The translations under genes were made by a program, and so were the position numbers. Shown here piece after piece: positions 1 to 12,628 of a stretch of 64,000 nt of DNA. Source of the DNA: Boletus sp. NGJ. Taxonomy: Eukaryota > Basidiomycota > Agaricomycetes > Boletales > Boletaceae. Position 1 is the stretch's first letter, and every line of letters begins with the position of its first letter. The stretch spans positions 124,001 to 188,000 of the forward strand of contig JAGTXK010000226.1 of the NCBI GenBank assembly GCA_019096195.1, read 5' to 3'. Under the pieces are notes generated by a model. It worked only from the letters and a program-made list of their open reading frames with translations, was not told where the DNA came from and searched no databases.

Positions 1-655
1 GCGTGTGATGGGGCATGGACGGATGGGCTGAGGGTGTGCAGACAGGTGAGGGTGAGGCGGACGGGGATGAGGATGGAATGGAGGAGTTTAATGGGACCTG
101 ATCATCATTATCAAGGTCTTGGGGGTGCTTCATGGGGTAAAGTGAACAGAAAGAGAAGCGAGATAAGACGTGCGCTGGCTGACCAGAGCGGCGCCTGAGA
201 TATGTGACGGTGCCAGTGAATGATGAAAGAAATCGATAGAGGGTCGCTTGAGCAAGCTGTAAGGAGATGGCTCAAGCACTCTGGGAGTACTCGAGGATCA
301 CAACTTCCACTTTGCAATTCCATACATTGTCATACCAACTCGCCTCCTTAATCAACCTCATGAAAAATTCTCTTCTGACATGGCAACAAATGACACTGAA
401 CGGCGATGATCATTGCAACTGGACAACAATCTGACTAGAACGGTCACTGAAATCAGCCGACAGAAAACTAGCCCTGCCTGAGCAGTCATATGACATGCAA
501 TCCCAAAACACGGACCAGACAGCAAAATCAAAACCTTTACTAATAAGAATATCAGACTAACGGATAGCATGCACAAGTTGCCAAACATGGTACAAGGTGA
601 ATACGTGCAAGTTCGACGGCGATGGTGATGGTGTTGAAGGGAATGGATTTGGCGA
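1..655. other. Window edge, no gene recognised
   Basis: This stretch lies beyond the stop of the YABBY-like gene that ends at 656. Short open frames exist on the minus strand, but none has family motifs, a splice pattern or a composition I can defend. It probably holds the 3' untranslated region of the gene at 656-988 and intergenic DNA. A terminal exon of a gene lying mostly outside the window cannot be excluded. Confidence 0.4.
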
Positions 656-988
656 TCATGTAGCAGCCGCCCTAGGATTCTCCTTTGCCTTCTTCCAGTT
701 GGAAGTGGCAAGCTTGAATCTGTTCAGAGGTAAGGATCCGTCAGTGCCAGACATCAAACGTGCTCACCTCTCTTGATGAGGCATGTCAGGGTCTGATTCC
801 TTCAGCCGTGCCATTTCAGATTGCATAAATTTATTAAAGGCACTGAGCTTCTTCCGTCCACCACCCCCAGTCGACTCTGCGGACAGGCTGGGTTACGGCC
901 AACAGAATGATGATGACTGCAAAAGAGACGAACTCGTTTTCTTCGGCGGCTTCTCTGCTGCTGTCTTTCCTTCTGTTGCACGGGGCAT
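656..988 (-). CDS. YABBY-like HMG-type DNA-binding protein
   Basis: A small protein of about 80 residues starting at the ATG at 986-988. The first exon is Lys/Ala rich. After an intron near 860-930 the reading becomes GGGGRKKLSAFNKFMQSEM, followed by ARLKESDPDMPHQERF. A second intron then leads to KLATSNWKKAKENP and a stop at 656. The pattern of Phe-Asn-x-Phe-Met, Pro-x-Met-Pro-His and a Trp-Lys near the end is that of the short fungal proteins related to the HMG-like helix of plant YABBY factors. Such proteins are thought to be nuclear and to bind DNA. The exact border of intron 1 is uncertain, because a donor GTTCGT is the best fit but not a consensus site. The family call is fairly sure; the target genes are unknown. 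Confidence 0.7.
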
Positions 989-1804
989 CGCTGCGTTCTG
1001 AGTGCGAGGGTGACTACCTGGATTTCGTAGACTTGGGAAATTTTGAACCCTAGAGCGCACAGACCAGCCACAGGGGCGGTTCCGAACACGACGAGCACAC
1101 AATAAACATTGTCGATAATTTGAGAAATGAAGGGAAGGACTAGTGGCTGAATGCACAACATACCTTTATGTCTTGAAAAGCGGAAAGAGGATGAGGAATT
1201 GAACCAAGTTGTGACTGACTATGGAAGGGTGGAAAGGTTCATGTTGGCTCGCGTTGACCGGACCTTATACGAACACTTGAATTCAAGTTTGGCGGGCCCT
1301 CTCGAGGACCCGCTGGGAAGGACCCCGGACACACCTTGTAAACCAACCAACCTCATCGACGCGTTGCAATCGGAATATCCGTCCGTTTTAGAGGCGGTCC
1401 AATGAGAACGAGGCAACGTGTGGGGCCAGCTCGCGACCGATGGCTGTCCCCCTGGGATTAGTGAGTAATCGCATAACGTCCTCGTCTGGCCAGCTCAGAG
1501 TCAGCCTAGTAACTGCCGCATTAATTGAAGGCAGGGCCGCCCAATTGAATGTCTCCCCATTCTATTGGTAAGTTCGGGGTCTGCTTCTCAAAAGCCCTTC
1601 AAACAGACGTGCCGCCGCTTCTCGTTGATCATCATCAGATCCGGCGCTCAAAAGTTGCTTCTCGTTCCATGATGGACACCGAGTAATAAATTCGCGGGAA
1701 TCCTGTAGATTAGACAGCATCGAAGAGAACAGGACGAATCAAATATTACACCGCGTTGCCAACATCTCCGGTGGGAGTCGACACGCCATAGTTGAGCCTA
1801 CGTT
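989..1804 (-). other. Unresolved spacer with coding-like minus-strand frame
   Basis: Between VPS33 and the YABBY-like gene the minus strand has a protein-like frame at about 1735-1410. It includes SREFITRCPSWNEKQLLSAG and later TRLTLSWPDEDVMRLLTNPR, both in one frame but separated by a single in-frame TAG. A good intron end (TCTAATCTACAG) precedes the first block at about 1713. No family is recognised and no complete splice model removes every stop. A decayed gene, a non-conserved small gene, or chance are all possible. The plus-strand frame at 1151-1405 is also open but has no motif. Confidence 0.25.
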
Positions 1805-4493
1805 TCACTTTCCAGGCCCTCTTCTCTCATCGTTGGCTAAACTCTCCACCAAACTTGCACCGCTCACGATCCCAGTAGTGGCAATCAAGAATTTCCGACC
1901 TGCGTTAGTCAATGCACATGTTTCTCAGACGTATGTGGAACACAATCTGTACCTTTGTTTTGCCGACTGACCCATCTCAGAGCTGCGATTTCGGTATACG
2001 TACACCCACCAAGGAAAAATACGACCGTCGTAGTTGGTTGCTCATGAGGTCGAACTGGAAATCATGTGGATACTCAGGTTATCGAGGTTATTAACAACTA
2101 CACTTACGAAGCGCAGAAATAGATGGAGTCTCCGGTCCTGTCCCACTGGGCATCTTTTGCACGATGTCGAACGTTTTTCCCGGAATGGCAGATAGTACAT
2201 CTTCGAAACCTTTCCAACCGACAATAGGGTGCGCAAAGAGTTTCTTGGAGGTCGAACCTTTCCCCTTTCCGTCCCGGTCATCCGCACTGGCCTTCTCCGC
2301 AGGATTGCTCATGACACCGCTCTTTTGCGCAACACATTGTACTAGCCGAACGCTGATTGGCGCATAACCAGAGTATACGTAACTGATATCATTCTCGAGC
2401 TCTTCCAGAGCCTCCGGGTTGTCATCGATCAGGAGACGTAGAGATTTGCGCACAGTGGTAAATGGCAGCTTATTCGGCGCAGCTGTGGACGCAGGGGGTG
2501 GGGTTTGTAGGAGCACGGAAAGGGGAGATGCAGACAAGGAAAGCAAAAGGGGCAACAGATGATACCCGTAAGCCTTTGGAAAGGGACAAAATGAGCGAAA
2601 GAAAATGGAAAACCAAGCACCAGTCCTTGCCTGGAGAAACTCTTTCTTCGCATTCTCCAGCAGGCGAGTCTTGATACCGCCAATGGTTATACCCGCAAGA
2701 CAAAGAAGTCTCACAACAGTTTGCATATCTGCCCCCTGTGCAATCATCTCCTCGATAGTGTTGATCTGCGCTGTGGTCTCGTACGAAGCAAGAAGGTCTT
2801 TGGGGATCAGAAGACACTCGAAGGTCAGCAACACATGGCTTCAATGCCAAATCACTTACTTTGCTGTATTTCCAGAGACTTGTTAAATAGTTCTGTTCGT
2901 GTCTGTGGGACCAACATCTCCGACAGACCAGTGTCTAAAATCCGATATCGAGAGCGATGGCGATACAAAGCATGGAATTACTCACGTAGCCTTAGAGCCT
3001 CATGTTCTGTTTTCAGTCCACCCAGCTTACCAACAAAGTCACGGAGCTGCGCTACTGTCTTGGCCTCTAAACGAGCCTATGTGGTGCATGGGACAGTGTT
3101 CATGGCCTCGAGAGTAGCCTGCTCACTTTGTAGTCCTCGTCAATCCGATGCGCAACGCGATTCAGTCGTTTACCAACGGAGGAGAAATTCAAGTCTCGCA
3201 ATTCTGCGAATAATGGATCCGTAGACGCGGACAAGATATGTTTCTTCGTCTTCTCATTTGTGACTGGTGTTATAGTTGCAGATGACTGCGAGGTGCTTGG
3301 ATTCATCGAGCCTGGTGCGGATGGTGGGCTCAAGAGGCTCAGAGGAAGTTCGACCTGAGCTAAGAAGGATTGAGGACATCAATTAGCTGCCAGCATGCAC
3401 ACACTCACAGTTCTTTATGCCGATTAACTCATCAACGAGACCCTCGTATGTTAACTGAGTCAGTAATGGGGTGATCATGTCAACATGTCGATCCAAGATG
3501 ATCAGGGAGTCAAACGGCGCGGGTGGATTCAGCGAACCAGCAGAGACTGCTGGCTGTTCGGGAAGAGGTTTTGTTAAGAGCACAGCAAGTTTCTGCTTCC
3601 AAAATTAGTCCGGTGAACAGGGATCTGATTATATGGGCCATCACCGAAGCGTAATCTCCTTTCCCAATGATGCGGGGAAAGCGACTGAATGTATGCTGTA
3701 GAGCATCCAAGGCCAACGCCGAGTTGTATATGATGGTCTCATCGCCATCCTGTGAGGAAGGTCAAGGACAAAATCACACACAATTATCCCGGAGGATATA
3801 TTTACCACCCATAGCTCCTTGAATGCACTGTCGTGTTCGAGTGAAATGACATCCTCCTCGGTGGGTATGAACTGCAGGTTATACGATGAGATGGTCAAGT
3901 CACCAAGTACACCTTCCTCCTCCAGTATACGAGAAACAAGAGTCGAAGTTCGGGGGACGAGGAAGAGCGTGTATCTATACTTGTGAGATTCCTTAGAAGA
4001 CCTCTTGATTTGGTCTGACATTTGTCGGTAGAGATGGTGTACAGAAGCGGACATCACTGACCCGCGATTATTTTCACGTATTTGATGAGAGGTCTGCAAA
4101 GATAAATCACATTTGTGGTAGTCGAGGTCAAAGGGCCGGGTTCGAGCCAGAACATTTTGTCGACACCATGGTTCTTTCAACTGATCAACATTAACACGAT
4201 GTGCGCTCAGAACGAAAAACACCTTCAAAAGCGCGACCTCCGTAACGAGTCCCAGGGGCCCGGCAAGGGCTGAGTCGAGCACGAGCGTCTTCGCGCCATT
4301 TACCTACGATGAATCTGTGAGGATGAGCGCGGTTACGAGACATGGAGAAACTTGCTGAATTGAGAGTATTCACCAAAGCCCTCTTCGCCGCGTCTTTCAG
4401 CACCTGAACGTCCAATGTTTGCTCATTGTCGCGTTCGACGCCTGATATAGACTGGATATCTGCAGAGGACCCGGGCGCGGAGGTCGCTGCCAT
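1805..4493 (-). CDS. VPS33: Vacuolar sorting protein VPS33 (Sec1/Munc18 family)
   Basis: The SM-family subunit of the HOPS and CORVET tethering complexes, which binds SNAREs for fusion at endosomes and the vacuole. The start at 4493 gives [10 protein letters not shown] and soon after [20 protein letters not shown], a typical VPS33 N-terminus. Later exons give [20 protein letters not shown], the family hallmark [20 protein letters not shown], a middle block [20 protein letters not shown], and the C-terminal [20 protein letters not shown] with [11 protein letters not shown] before the TGA at 1805. About ten short introns are needed; the product is about 650 residues, the usual length. It shares a 145-base divergent promoter with NTE1. 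The Rab5-like gene of the CORVET pathway lies 22 kb away. Confidence 0.93.
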
Positions 4494-4638
4494 TACAGAG
4501 TGCTGCAACACAGCCACGAATTACAAGCCCGTTTGCCGCACTGCGTTCGACATGTAAAGACATCTCAACACAAGTACTACTTACCGATCCTTTGATTGCA
4601 GTGCCGTCTGGTGCTCTTGACCTTGAACTGCGACCACG
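4494..4638. promoter_or_regulatory. Divergent promoter VPS33 / NTE1
   Basis: Only 145 bases separate the start codons of VPS33 (minus) and NTE1 (plus), so the two genes must share or overlap their core promoters and 5' leaders. No TATA box is evident. Confidence 0.55.
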
Positions 4639-7600
4639 ATGGAGACACCACCTCCCGTTCCAGAATACGATGGCAGACACCCTCTTCTCTCCCTCTTGTC
4701 GGCATGTTTCTGGGTAACCTGTATGTCTTTCACTTTCATGCGATCAACCTTGAAGAGCCAAACAAATCTTACCTAGTGTGGATGCTTTCGTGGGCCAAGT
4801 CGCTCATCACTTTTGCGACTATTTCGGTTCCCCGCCTGATATACTTTGTGCTCTCGTATTCCATGACGCTGACGGTCAGCTTTTCCTCGATCGCGCATGG
4901 GCAAGTGCTGACGTGCTACTCTTTTTAGCTCAACTTCTGGTCCTTTGCATGTCTCTTTGCCGCGTCAGCAGTCGCTTTGTACTACTGGATTCGCTTGCGA
5001 TATCTCAATACCTACTCACAGCTCAAAGAGCCGCCGCTCGTCAAACCAGATGTCAATGCCCTCCATCCAGACGTGAATACGACAGAACCACCGCCAGCGT
5101 TCCACAATTATCTGGACGACTTCCTGCAAGCCGTGCGCGTCTTTGGTTTTCTTGAAAAGCCAGTCAGTATCACCTCTTCTTAGCTGTGTTTCTTCATCTA
5201 AATATATCCAGGTTTTCCACGAGTTAGCTAGGCATCTACAGACCAGACGGCTTATTGCAGGAGACAGTATCTCACTCGACCAAGATCGGAATTTCTATTG
5301 TGTCATAGATGGTACCGTCCAAGTATTCGGGAGAACTGGCCAGACGTCTCTACAAAATGGTTCTTGGGACGACGAAGATATGAATGGATATCAATTAATC
5401 AATGAAGTTGGGAGTGGAGGCACGCTGTCCAGTCTTTTCAGCATCCTCGGTTTGTTCACAGACGAGATCAAGTTGAGTTGGCAGGAGGACGCGCGCCACA
5501 TACCCTCCTCGAACCCTCCCACACAGTCAACTCTTCCGCAAAAACATGCCGGACGGATGAGTACGGACGTATCATCTCTCGATCTTGAATTTGAGCAACC
5601 CTTCCCCACACCTCTGTCCCGCAACCGGACGGCGTCAGTTTCATCCTCGGGATCAACAGCTCACCCGGTGGGGTCGGTGCCAGATATAACCCACTTTCTC
5701 CCGAATGAACCCTCGCCCCCGCGGTCAGATTCCATCCAGCAACATCAGATCCATCATGGCCATGGCATCGTTGGACGGGCGACAGAAGATAGCACACTTG
5801 CAGTTATCCCAGCCGAAGCATTCCGAAGAGTCACCAAGAAGTTTCCGAAAGCGACAGGTCATATTGTACAAGGTAAGTATTATCAGTCGAACATCGCATC
5901 CCGAGATAACCCTTTCGCAAAAGTAATTTTGACGAGATTCTCGCGAGTAACTTTCAATGCGGCCCACAAATACCTAGGACTGACGACGGAGGTCCTCCGC
6001 ACTGAGAAGGCAATCAACGAGATCGCATGTCATCCATTACCGGATTCATTCTACGCAGGCGGCGGACTACATTCTTTGCGTCAACGCTTCGATGATGTCG
6101 CCGTCCAGGAATCCGACTCCGAGAGTGACTATTTCAGTCATGATCCCTCGCCATCCGTATTTTCTTCTAGTAAAGTTAACAGCAGCGCCAGCACGGGTTC
6201 AAGAGAAAGGCTCGTAGAAAGTCCCATAGGTCCCCTACCCACGCGCGCCTTCCCTCTTCGAGCGCGCCAGCAAGTCCAAGCGGGTGACCTCCTTACTTCA
6301 ATCGGTCATGGGAGTGACGGTTATAGATTTTACTCCCGTACTTTAAGCATCCTGAACACGCCTCGTGTTGCCGCTTCTAAGCACATCTCATTCACAGCCA
6401 ATCTCCCAGGGGACGAGTTCGACCTTCGCGATGAAGTCATGTCCTGCATTGCCAAATCCATTGGATTGTTACAACCTCCCATTAGTGAAGAAGAGTCTAT
6501 CGAAGCCTCACCAGCTTTTCCACCTTTCGATGCATCAAAGTCACCTTCGGGGATGTTTACGTCTTCCTTTGGATCACTTTCTCTTCTAGATACTGGGGAT
6601 GACACCATGTCTAGTGCAACCGGGAGTTCTTCGAATGCCAACGGCTACATGAGTGGCTTAGACAATGAAGTAGAGATCCTGTTCTTCTCTGCTGGCTCCA
6701 CCCTTGTGAAAACGGGTGAACGCAACACAGGTCGGTGTTTTCTAGTAATGGATGCCGAGAGTCTGATAGTCGAGATAGGTTTATACTACGTCATCGAGGG
6801 GTTCCTGGACATACTCCTTCCAACGGAGACGCAATATCCTGTTCCTCCCAAGACATTGGGTTTTGATACAGACTCGATGTTCACACATGATCAAACAAGG
6901 TCAGATGGTAGTAGGCGGGAGACCCGCAAACTTCTCTTCACTGTAAAGCCAGGTGGCATTGCAGGGTATCTCGGTATGTACCACCTCGTCATGTGAGGCC
7001 CTCGACTAAAGTGGTACCAGCTTCGCTTTGCAGTACACCCTCTTATGTCGACATCCAGGCCAAGACAGATACATACGTTGGCTTTTTGCCTGCGAAAGCT
7101 CTGGAACGGTTGTTGGAGAAGCGACCTATCGTCCAGCTGACGCTCGCAAAGAGGTTGATTTCCCTGCTTTCTCCTCTTGGTATGCTTGTTCGCAATCGAC
7201 CACCAGAGAATATTTCCTAACCTGACCCCAGTACTGCAAATCGACGCCTCGCTTGACTGGATGCAAGTTAGTGCCGGCCAGGTACTTTGGAGGCCACAGG
7301 ACGTCAGCGACAGCTTTTATATTGTCATTAACGGGCGATTGCGTTCCATAACCGAGGGAGAGAATGGGAAAGTGATAATTACTGGTGAATATGGTCAAGG
7401 AGACACGGTTGGAGAGCTTGACGTGATCACCAACTCGCCGCGCCGAACAACGATGCATGCTATACGTGATTCGGAGCTGATCCGTATGCCACAAACCCTT
7501 TTCAATGCGATCACCTCGCGGTGAGTCAACTTGCAGACGGGGCTCCAGTCACGCTGACCTGTTCTTTCCAGCAATCCTCGCACCACTGCACAGTATGTTG

Positions 7601-9970
7601 GGACATCAGAACTACGCTGACGTGCTCATTGAATTCCCAGGCTTCTCCGTACCATTGCATCCCGGGTACGCGATGAGGTGGATGCAACCTCGAATGTTCA
7701 TCGCCCAAACACAGCGATCGAACTAGGCCGGAATAACACAAATCTGAAGACCGTAGCCATTTTACCTGTATCTCGACATATACCAATTGACACATTCGCA
7801 CGGAAGCTCAAGGCAGCATTGGAAGAGATGGGTGTTAGAACATCTTATCTCAACCAAGCTTCCGTTTCGGGGCACCTCGGACGGCATACCTTCTCCAGAA
7901 TGGGAAAACTCAAGGCTGCGGCGTGGCTGGCTGATCAAGAACAGAGATATCATACCGTACTCTATGTTGCTGATTCACCCGTCAATAGCCCCTGGACGCA
8001 AACATGTATTCGACAGGTAGGCACAGTTCATCGGTTCAGAACACGCTGCTCACGCTTTTAGGCGGATTTCGTTATGGTTGTTGGTATGGGGGATGACCCG
8101 AGCATCGGGGAATATGAACGCCTCTTATTCTCCATGAAGACTACCGCTCGGAAGGAGCTTGTACTACTCCACCCAGAACGATCGGTTGCCCCTGGATTAA
8201 CAAGGGAGTGGCTCAAGGTCAGTACATCCGAAGTCTAGGATGCCAAACCTCCCCACACAACGTATTATACAGAATCGACCATGGGTTCATCAACACACCC
8301 ATGTCGAACTGCCGGTGGGTGCTATATCACCGTGCGTCGCGGAGTCTTAATTATCCAAAAAATCAGGGTCTTGTCTTGCCCCTGGCCAAGGCATCTCCCC
8401 CACAAGACCCTCAAGCGGTCGTTGCATTCAAGAACCTGAAGGATAAAGTGCAGAATGGCATTCAAAGGTACAGAGGCGTGCGAGCACATGCACGCCCTCA
8501 ACGTCACCCCATGGTCAACGATTTTTCGCGACTAGCCAGGAAGCTTTGTGGTAAATCAGTCGGCGTTGTGCTTGGGGGCGGTGGTGCGCGTGGGTTGTCG
8601 CACATCGTAAGTGAACGTGTTACCATCTCCATGGAGATGCTAATTTTGACTTCCTCGTGCCTCAGGGTGTCATCCGGGCCTTGGAGGAACGAGGCGTTCC
8701 AATCGACTACATTGCCGGAACAAGTATAGGGTCTTTCATTGCTGGCCTTTATGCACGCGACTGTGACATAATCCTCAGTGCAAGTCGGGCAAAGCAGTTT
8801 AGCAGCCGAATGGGCAATATCTGGAGAATGCTATCTGATGTCACTTATCCGCTAGTGGCATACACGACGGTAGGTGTTTTCATACTGAAGACAAGACTCT
8901 GGATAATTCTTCGAGCAGGGACACGAGTTTAACCGCACGATATACAAGGTAAATAACTGCACTCCTCCACGAAGCCATGCTAAGCTATCTCAGGCTTTCT
9001 ACGATCTTCACATTGAGGACATGTGGCTCCCATACTATTGCAATACGACCAACATTATGACGTCGCGTATGGAGATACATGAGACTGGTTATGCTTGGAG
9101 ATTTATCCGTACGTTACCATGCTCCGTGTATGCTATCCCCTCATACCATTATTTCATCAGGTGCATCCATGACTCTGGTTGGCTTGTTGCCCCCATTGTG
9201 TGACAATGGTAGCATGCTCGTTGATGGCGGCTATCGTAGGTTTTCCATTCTATTCTTCTTCGTGCTCGGCTGACCTGGTTTTTCGCGGCTAGTTGACAAC
9301 CTACCTGTAAGTGATGAGAGTCGCGTTCCCAGGCTACTGTGACCCTTTCTTGGACCAGGTATCGACCATGTTCTCCATGGGAGCGAGTGTTGTCATTGCA
9401 GCGGACGTTGGTTCCGTAAGTCACCCTCTCACGTCGAAACTGCACTTGTACCTCATTCCACGCCGCAGATTGAAGACAACTCACCTCGAAACTTTGGCGA
9501 TTCGTTGTCGGGATGGTGGCTCGTCCTGAACAGATGGAATCCTTTCTCGAGCGTGCACAACATACCGGCGATACCCGAGATACAGAGTCGATTGGCATAG
9601 TGAGTTTTTTTTCTTTTCGTCACGTTCTCTTACACGGGATGAACTTCCGTTCAGTGTATCGAGCGTCCGGACGCTTGAAGAAGCCAAAGTCACTCGTGGA
9701 TGTTTGTATATGCAGATGCCGGTTCAGGAGGTAAGCGAGCGTTTATGACGCAGGGTCGACGATGCAATGTATTCATCCGTTCGACAGTATGGTACCCTTC
9801 AGTTCGGCAAGTACGACGAGATCGCGAAGAAGGGGTATCAGGCGGCAGTCGAGATACTGGACCAGTGGGAAGATGAAGGGAAGCTGCCGAGCCTGACCAT
9901 CGACGGCCCGAATGCAGAGAAGGGTAAAGCTGCGAGGAAGGGAAGGAGCGCGAGACGGAATTCGGTATAA
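4639..9970 (+). CDS. NTE1: Lysophospholipase NTE1 (patatin, cNMP-binding domains)
   Basis: An ER-bound serine esterase of the neuropathy-target-esterase family that deacylates phosphatidylcholine and lysophosphatidylcholine to glycerophosphocholine. The start at 4639 gives [12 protein letters not shown]. An exon-intron series then yields two N-terminal membrane segments ([20 protein letters not shown] and [15 protein letters not shown]). Cyclic-nucleotide-binding-like domains follow at about 5210-5880, 6660-7200 and 7235-7520; the last contains [12 protein letters not shown] and [10 protein letters not shown]. The patatin domain shows the oxyanion motif GGGGARG at about 8575, the nucleophile elbow GTSIGS at about 8718 and the Asp-Gly-Gly of the catalytic dyad at about 9222. 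The stop follows RSARRNSV at 9970. About 18 introns are needed for a product near 1,450 residues. All catalytic elements are present. Confidence 0.93.
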
Positions 9971-10435
9971 CCCCGCTGGGTGGCGACTTTATCTTTATTT
10001 TCTTCGCATCACTGTTTTGATTTCAAGATGACTTATCTATGTAGTTGGCTAGGTGACACATGCTGGGTGGAGTTGGAACATACAATGTTTCTGTCGCAGC
10101 GCTATCTTGTAAACTAAGGATGCAAGCGAGAGCTTTCGAACGCGGACAGTATATGCAGCAAGAGCAAAATCGTGGATGAGGCACAAAATGCAATCGCTTT
10201 CGATGGTAGAACAACGGGAAATAAATAGTGAACAATTAATCAATAATAACGGATATGCTGCAGAGGAACTGTACAAACACATCGACGTGCGGGCTGGGGT
10301 GGAGTGGGAAGACACAAGCGATGACAACGAGTGCATACATGATCACAGAACCGAAGCTAGCACATCAAGGGGGACTGATGCAGCGTGTCAGTGGAGAAGC
10401 TCCGCCACGTGAACACCCATTACGCACCTACATGC
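9971..10435. other. Convergent spacer, no gene
   Basis: The 465 bases between the stops of NTE1 and the triple-homeodomain gene are AT-richer than the flanks. They should hold both 3' untranslated regions. Nothing else is seen. Confidence 0.5.
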
Positions 10436-12628
10436 TTATTGAACAACATGCTTATGGAAACTCAACAACAATAGCGCATCCTCGATTTTTACACCGGAAT
10501 ACGTCACAGCGTCCACACTCAAGTCGTAATCGCTGGAACCATTGACGGGCGCCATTCCGACGGCCTTTCTGAATTCCTGGAAGGCGGACGACGGCTCAAC
10601 GAGGCCCATGTCCATGGGCTCCATTCCGTCAGGGACAGGAGGATGCGACCTTGACCGTTTGTTGGGGGGTGGTGATGATGATACGTCAGTAAATGGGGTC
10701 ACAGCTTCTTGGTATTCCTCCTCGCTCCGCTCATCCATCTCCTGATCCACGATATCCTCGCAGACAAGGTCCATGGTGTCGTCGTCGTCGTACACGGAAG
10801 ATCCAGATGAGGCATCGTGTTCGTGGGGATTGGTACTGGCAGCGGAAGCTCCTGGGCGCTTTCTGCGCTTGCGAGCGTTCTGGCGAACATTGCGGAACCA
10901 ATTCGTCACCCTGCCAATATCCCTAGAAAATGATCAGCGAGTCGTTCTGAGACTGTTAGTGATACACTCACATGCCAATCTCTAATGCGAGCGCACTTCG
11001 CTCTTCTATTGAAGGCGTCAACGTCCGATGGAGCAGTTTCTTGAGTGCATCAAGCTGATGAGGTTCTGGACGAGACCGCCGAGGACGTGAAAGTCCATCC
11101 TCGGTCCTGGTGCCCTCACTACTGTTATCGTAGTGTCGACCTTCATCGATGTGAAGGTCCCTCGGATCCCTAGCGTAGGGTAGGATACTTCTTCGTATTC
11201 GGGGAGAAGACACCCGAGAACTTAATGAAGGAGGCAGTGACATTCTACTCCGAGGGGTAGAAACTTCGCGGAAGCCATCGCCCCCGGCGGACGAGAGTTT
11301 CAATGAAGCAGCACGAGAATCGTGTTCAGGGATCATTAATGAAGGGTGGTGGGATCGAGGTGGGAGAGGAGGGTGAGACACGTGTGATGATAACAAGGCA
11401 TCAGCAGGGTGTCGCTGCGCCGGATGTGCAGAAACATCTGGGGTAGAGGAAGACTCTTCTCTGTGCTTCTTTGCTTGACTGCGTTGGTTCTGAAACCAAT
11501 TGGTGACGCTTTGCAAACGCCTAGGCGAGAGCACCTCAGCTCCACAAACAAGGAGCGTGTGCAAGAAGACATACATGCCAATTCTGTCCGCAAGTTGCTG
11601 TCTATACTGGCGCGTGGGATGGTCATTAATAGCATAAGCACGACGGAGTACCTCTGCCTGTTCTGGGGACGTGCGCATTCTTGCTACCTCGTTGCGACCC
11701 CTCCGGGACGGAAGACCATCATTCTCGGACACGAAACGGCTATCCGTATCGGGCAGCATGTGGTCCGAGTCAGCATTATGTAAGGGAGGCACAGCCCCCG
11801 TTTCGGGATCATGCCCACGATGGTGGGATAATATGAAGCGATCCTGACTAAAGAACTCGGATGGACCAGCGAAAAATGAACTCTCGAGAACAGGTTCTTG
11901 TACATTGTTTTGGCTGTGGGACACATTAACGTGGGGGTCGGCGAGAATATGGTCATTGAGATGCAGATCCTTCTGTCTGGATCTGCGAGTGGATGAGGCA
12001 TGAGAGCGAGGACGTGATGAGTGCTGTGAGAGCTGTGCTGCGGGGACAGGGGGAGTGGAATTAAGCAGGTTTGGTATTGAGGGCAGATTGGATGGGAGTG
12101 GTTGTTTGGACGATTTTTCCGGTGGTACCGAATCGTTTGTAGCGGAAGTTGAATGTTCGACTGGGGATGTCTTGTTTCGCTTCTTGGTGGAGGCACGCTT
12201 GTTTTGAAACCAAGCATTGACTGTCTTGGTCTCCCTGGATGATTGTGACGATGGGACGTCCAGGGAATGGTACCCGACTTGATAAGAAGGCAGGCATGGC
12301 CAAAAGAGGGTACTTACATTCCAAGCCTCTCAGCGAGCTCGGTGCGCTCCTCCAGGCTAGGGTGCTCATTTCTGTCAAATAGTTCGTTGAGGGCGGCTAG
12401 CTGTACTGGACTGTGGCGATGACGAGGTTTCTTGGAAGAGGTCTTGTCTGGGTTGTCAGGGTCATGTGGCTTGTCAGACCTCCTGGTAGATGGCTTTTCC
12501 TCCTCGACAGACGGTCTGTCGTCGTCCACATCGAATGCGGTGCTGTAGGGAGGAGGAGATGGGGGAGACCTGTGATGTAGGGACTTTTTTGCGGTGTGAG
12601 GCGAGGAGGGAATTTTGTGCCGGTCCAT
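10436..12628 (-). CDS. Triple-homeodomain protein
   Basis: A predicted 668-residue nuclear protein with three separate homeodomains, at about residues 66-125, 281-345 and 468-528. Recognition helices read VNAWFQNKRASTKKR, VTNWFQNQRSQAKKHR and VTNWFRNVRQNARKRRK, so the WF-N core is kept in all three while the fourth and sixth positions vary. Linkers are Ser/Pro-rich, and the C-terminus is acidic (DDDDTMDLVCEDIVDQEMDE), as in activation regions. Removing just three introns leaves a reading frame without stops. Each intron splits the Met codon that follows helix 2 (Met 104, 324, 507), always in phase 2. The start at 12628 (MDRHK) was chosen; the open frame extends upstream to about 12700. DNA targets are unknown. 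Confidence 0.85.
10923..10971 (-). other. Phase-2 intron in homeobox 3
   Basis: A 49-base intron with donor GTGAGT and acceptor CTAG. It splits the Met codon at the end of helix 2 in homeodomain 3, between EIGM and DIGRVTNW. Confidence 0.8.
11521..11574 (-). other. Phase-2 intron in homeobox 2
   Basis: A 54-base intron with donor GTATGT and acceptor CCTAG. It splits the Met codon between RIGM and RLQSVTNW. It has no in-frame stop and is a multiple of three, so retention would add 18 residues inside the homeodomain without shifting the frame. Confidence 0.8.
12235..12317 (-). other. Phase-2 intron in homeobox 1
   Basis: An 83-base intron with donor GTAAGT and acceptor CCAG. It splits the Met codon between RLGM and ETKTVNAW, the same place as in homeoboxes 2 and 3. 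Confidence 0.8.
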
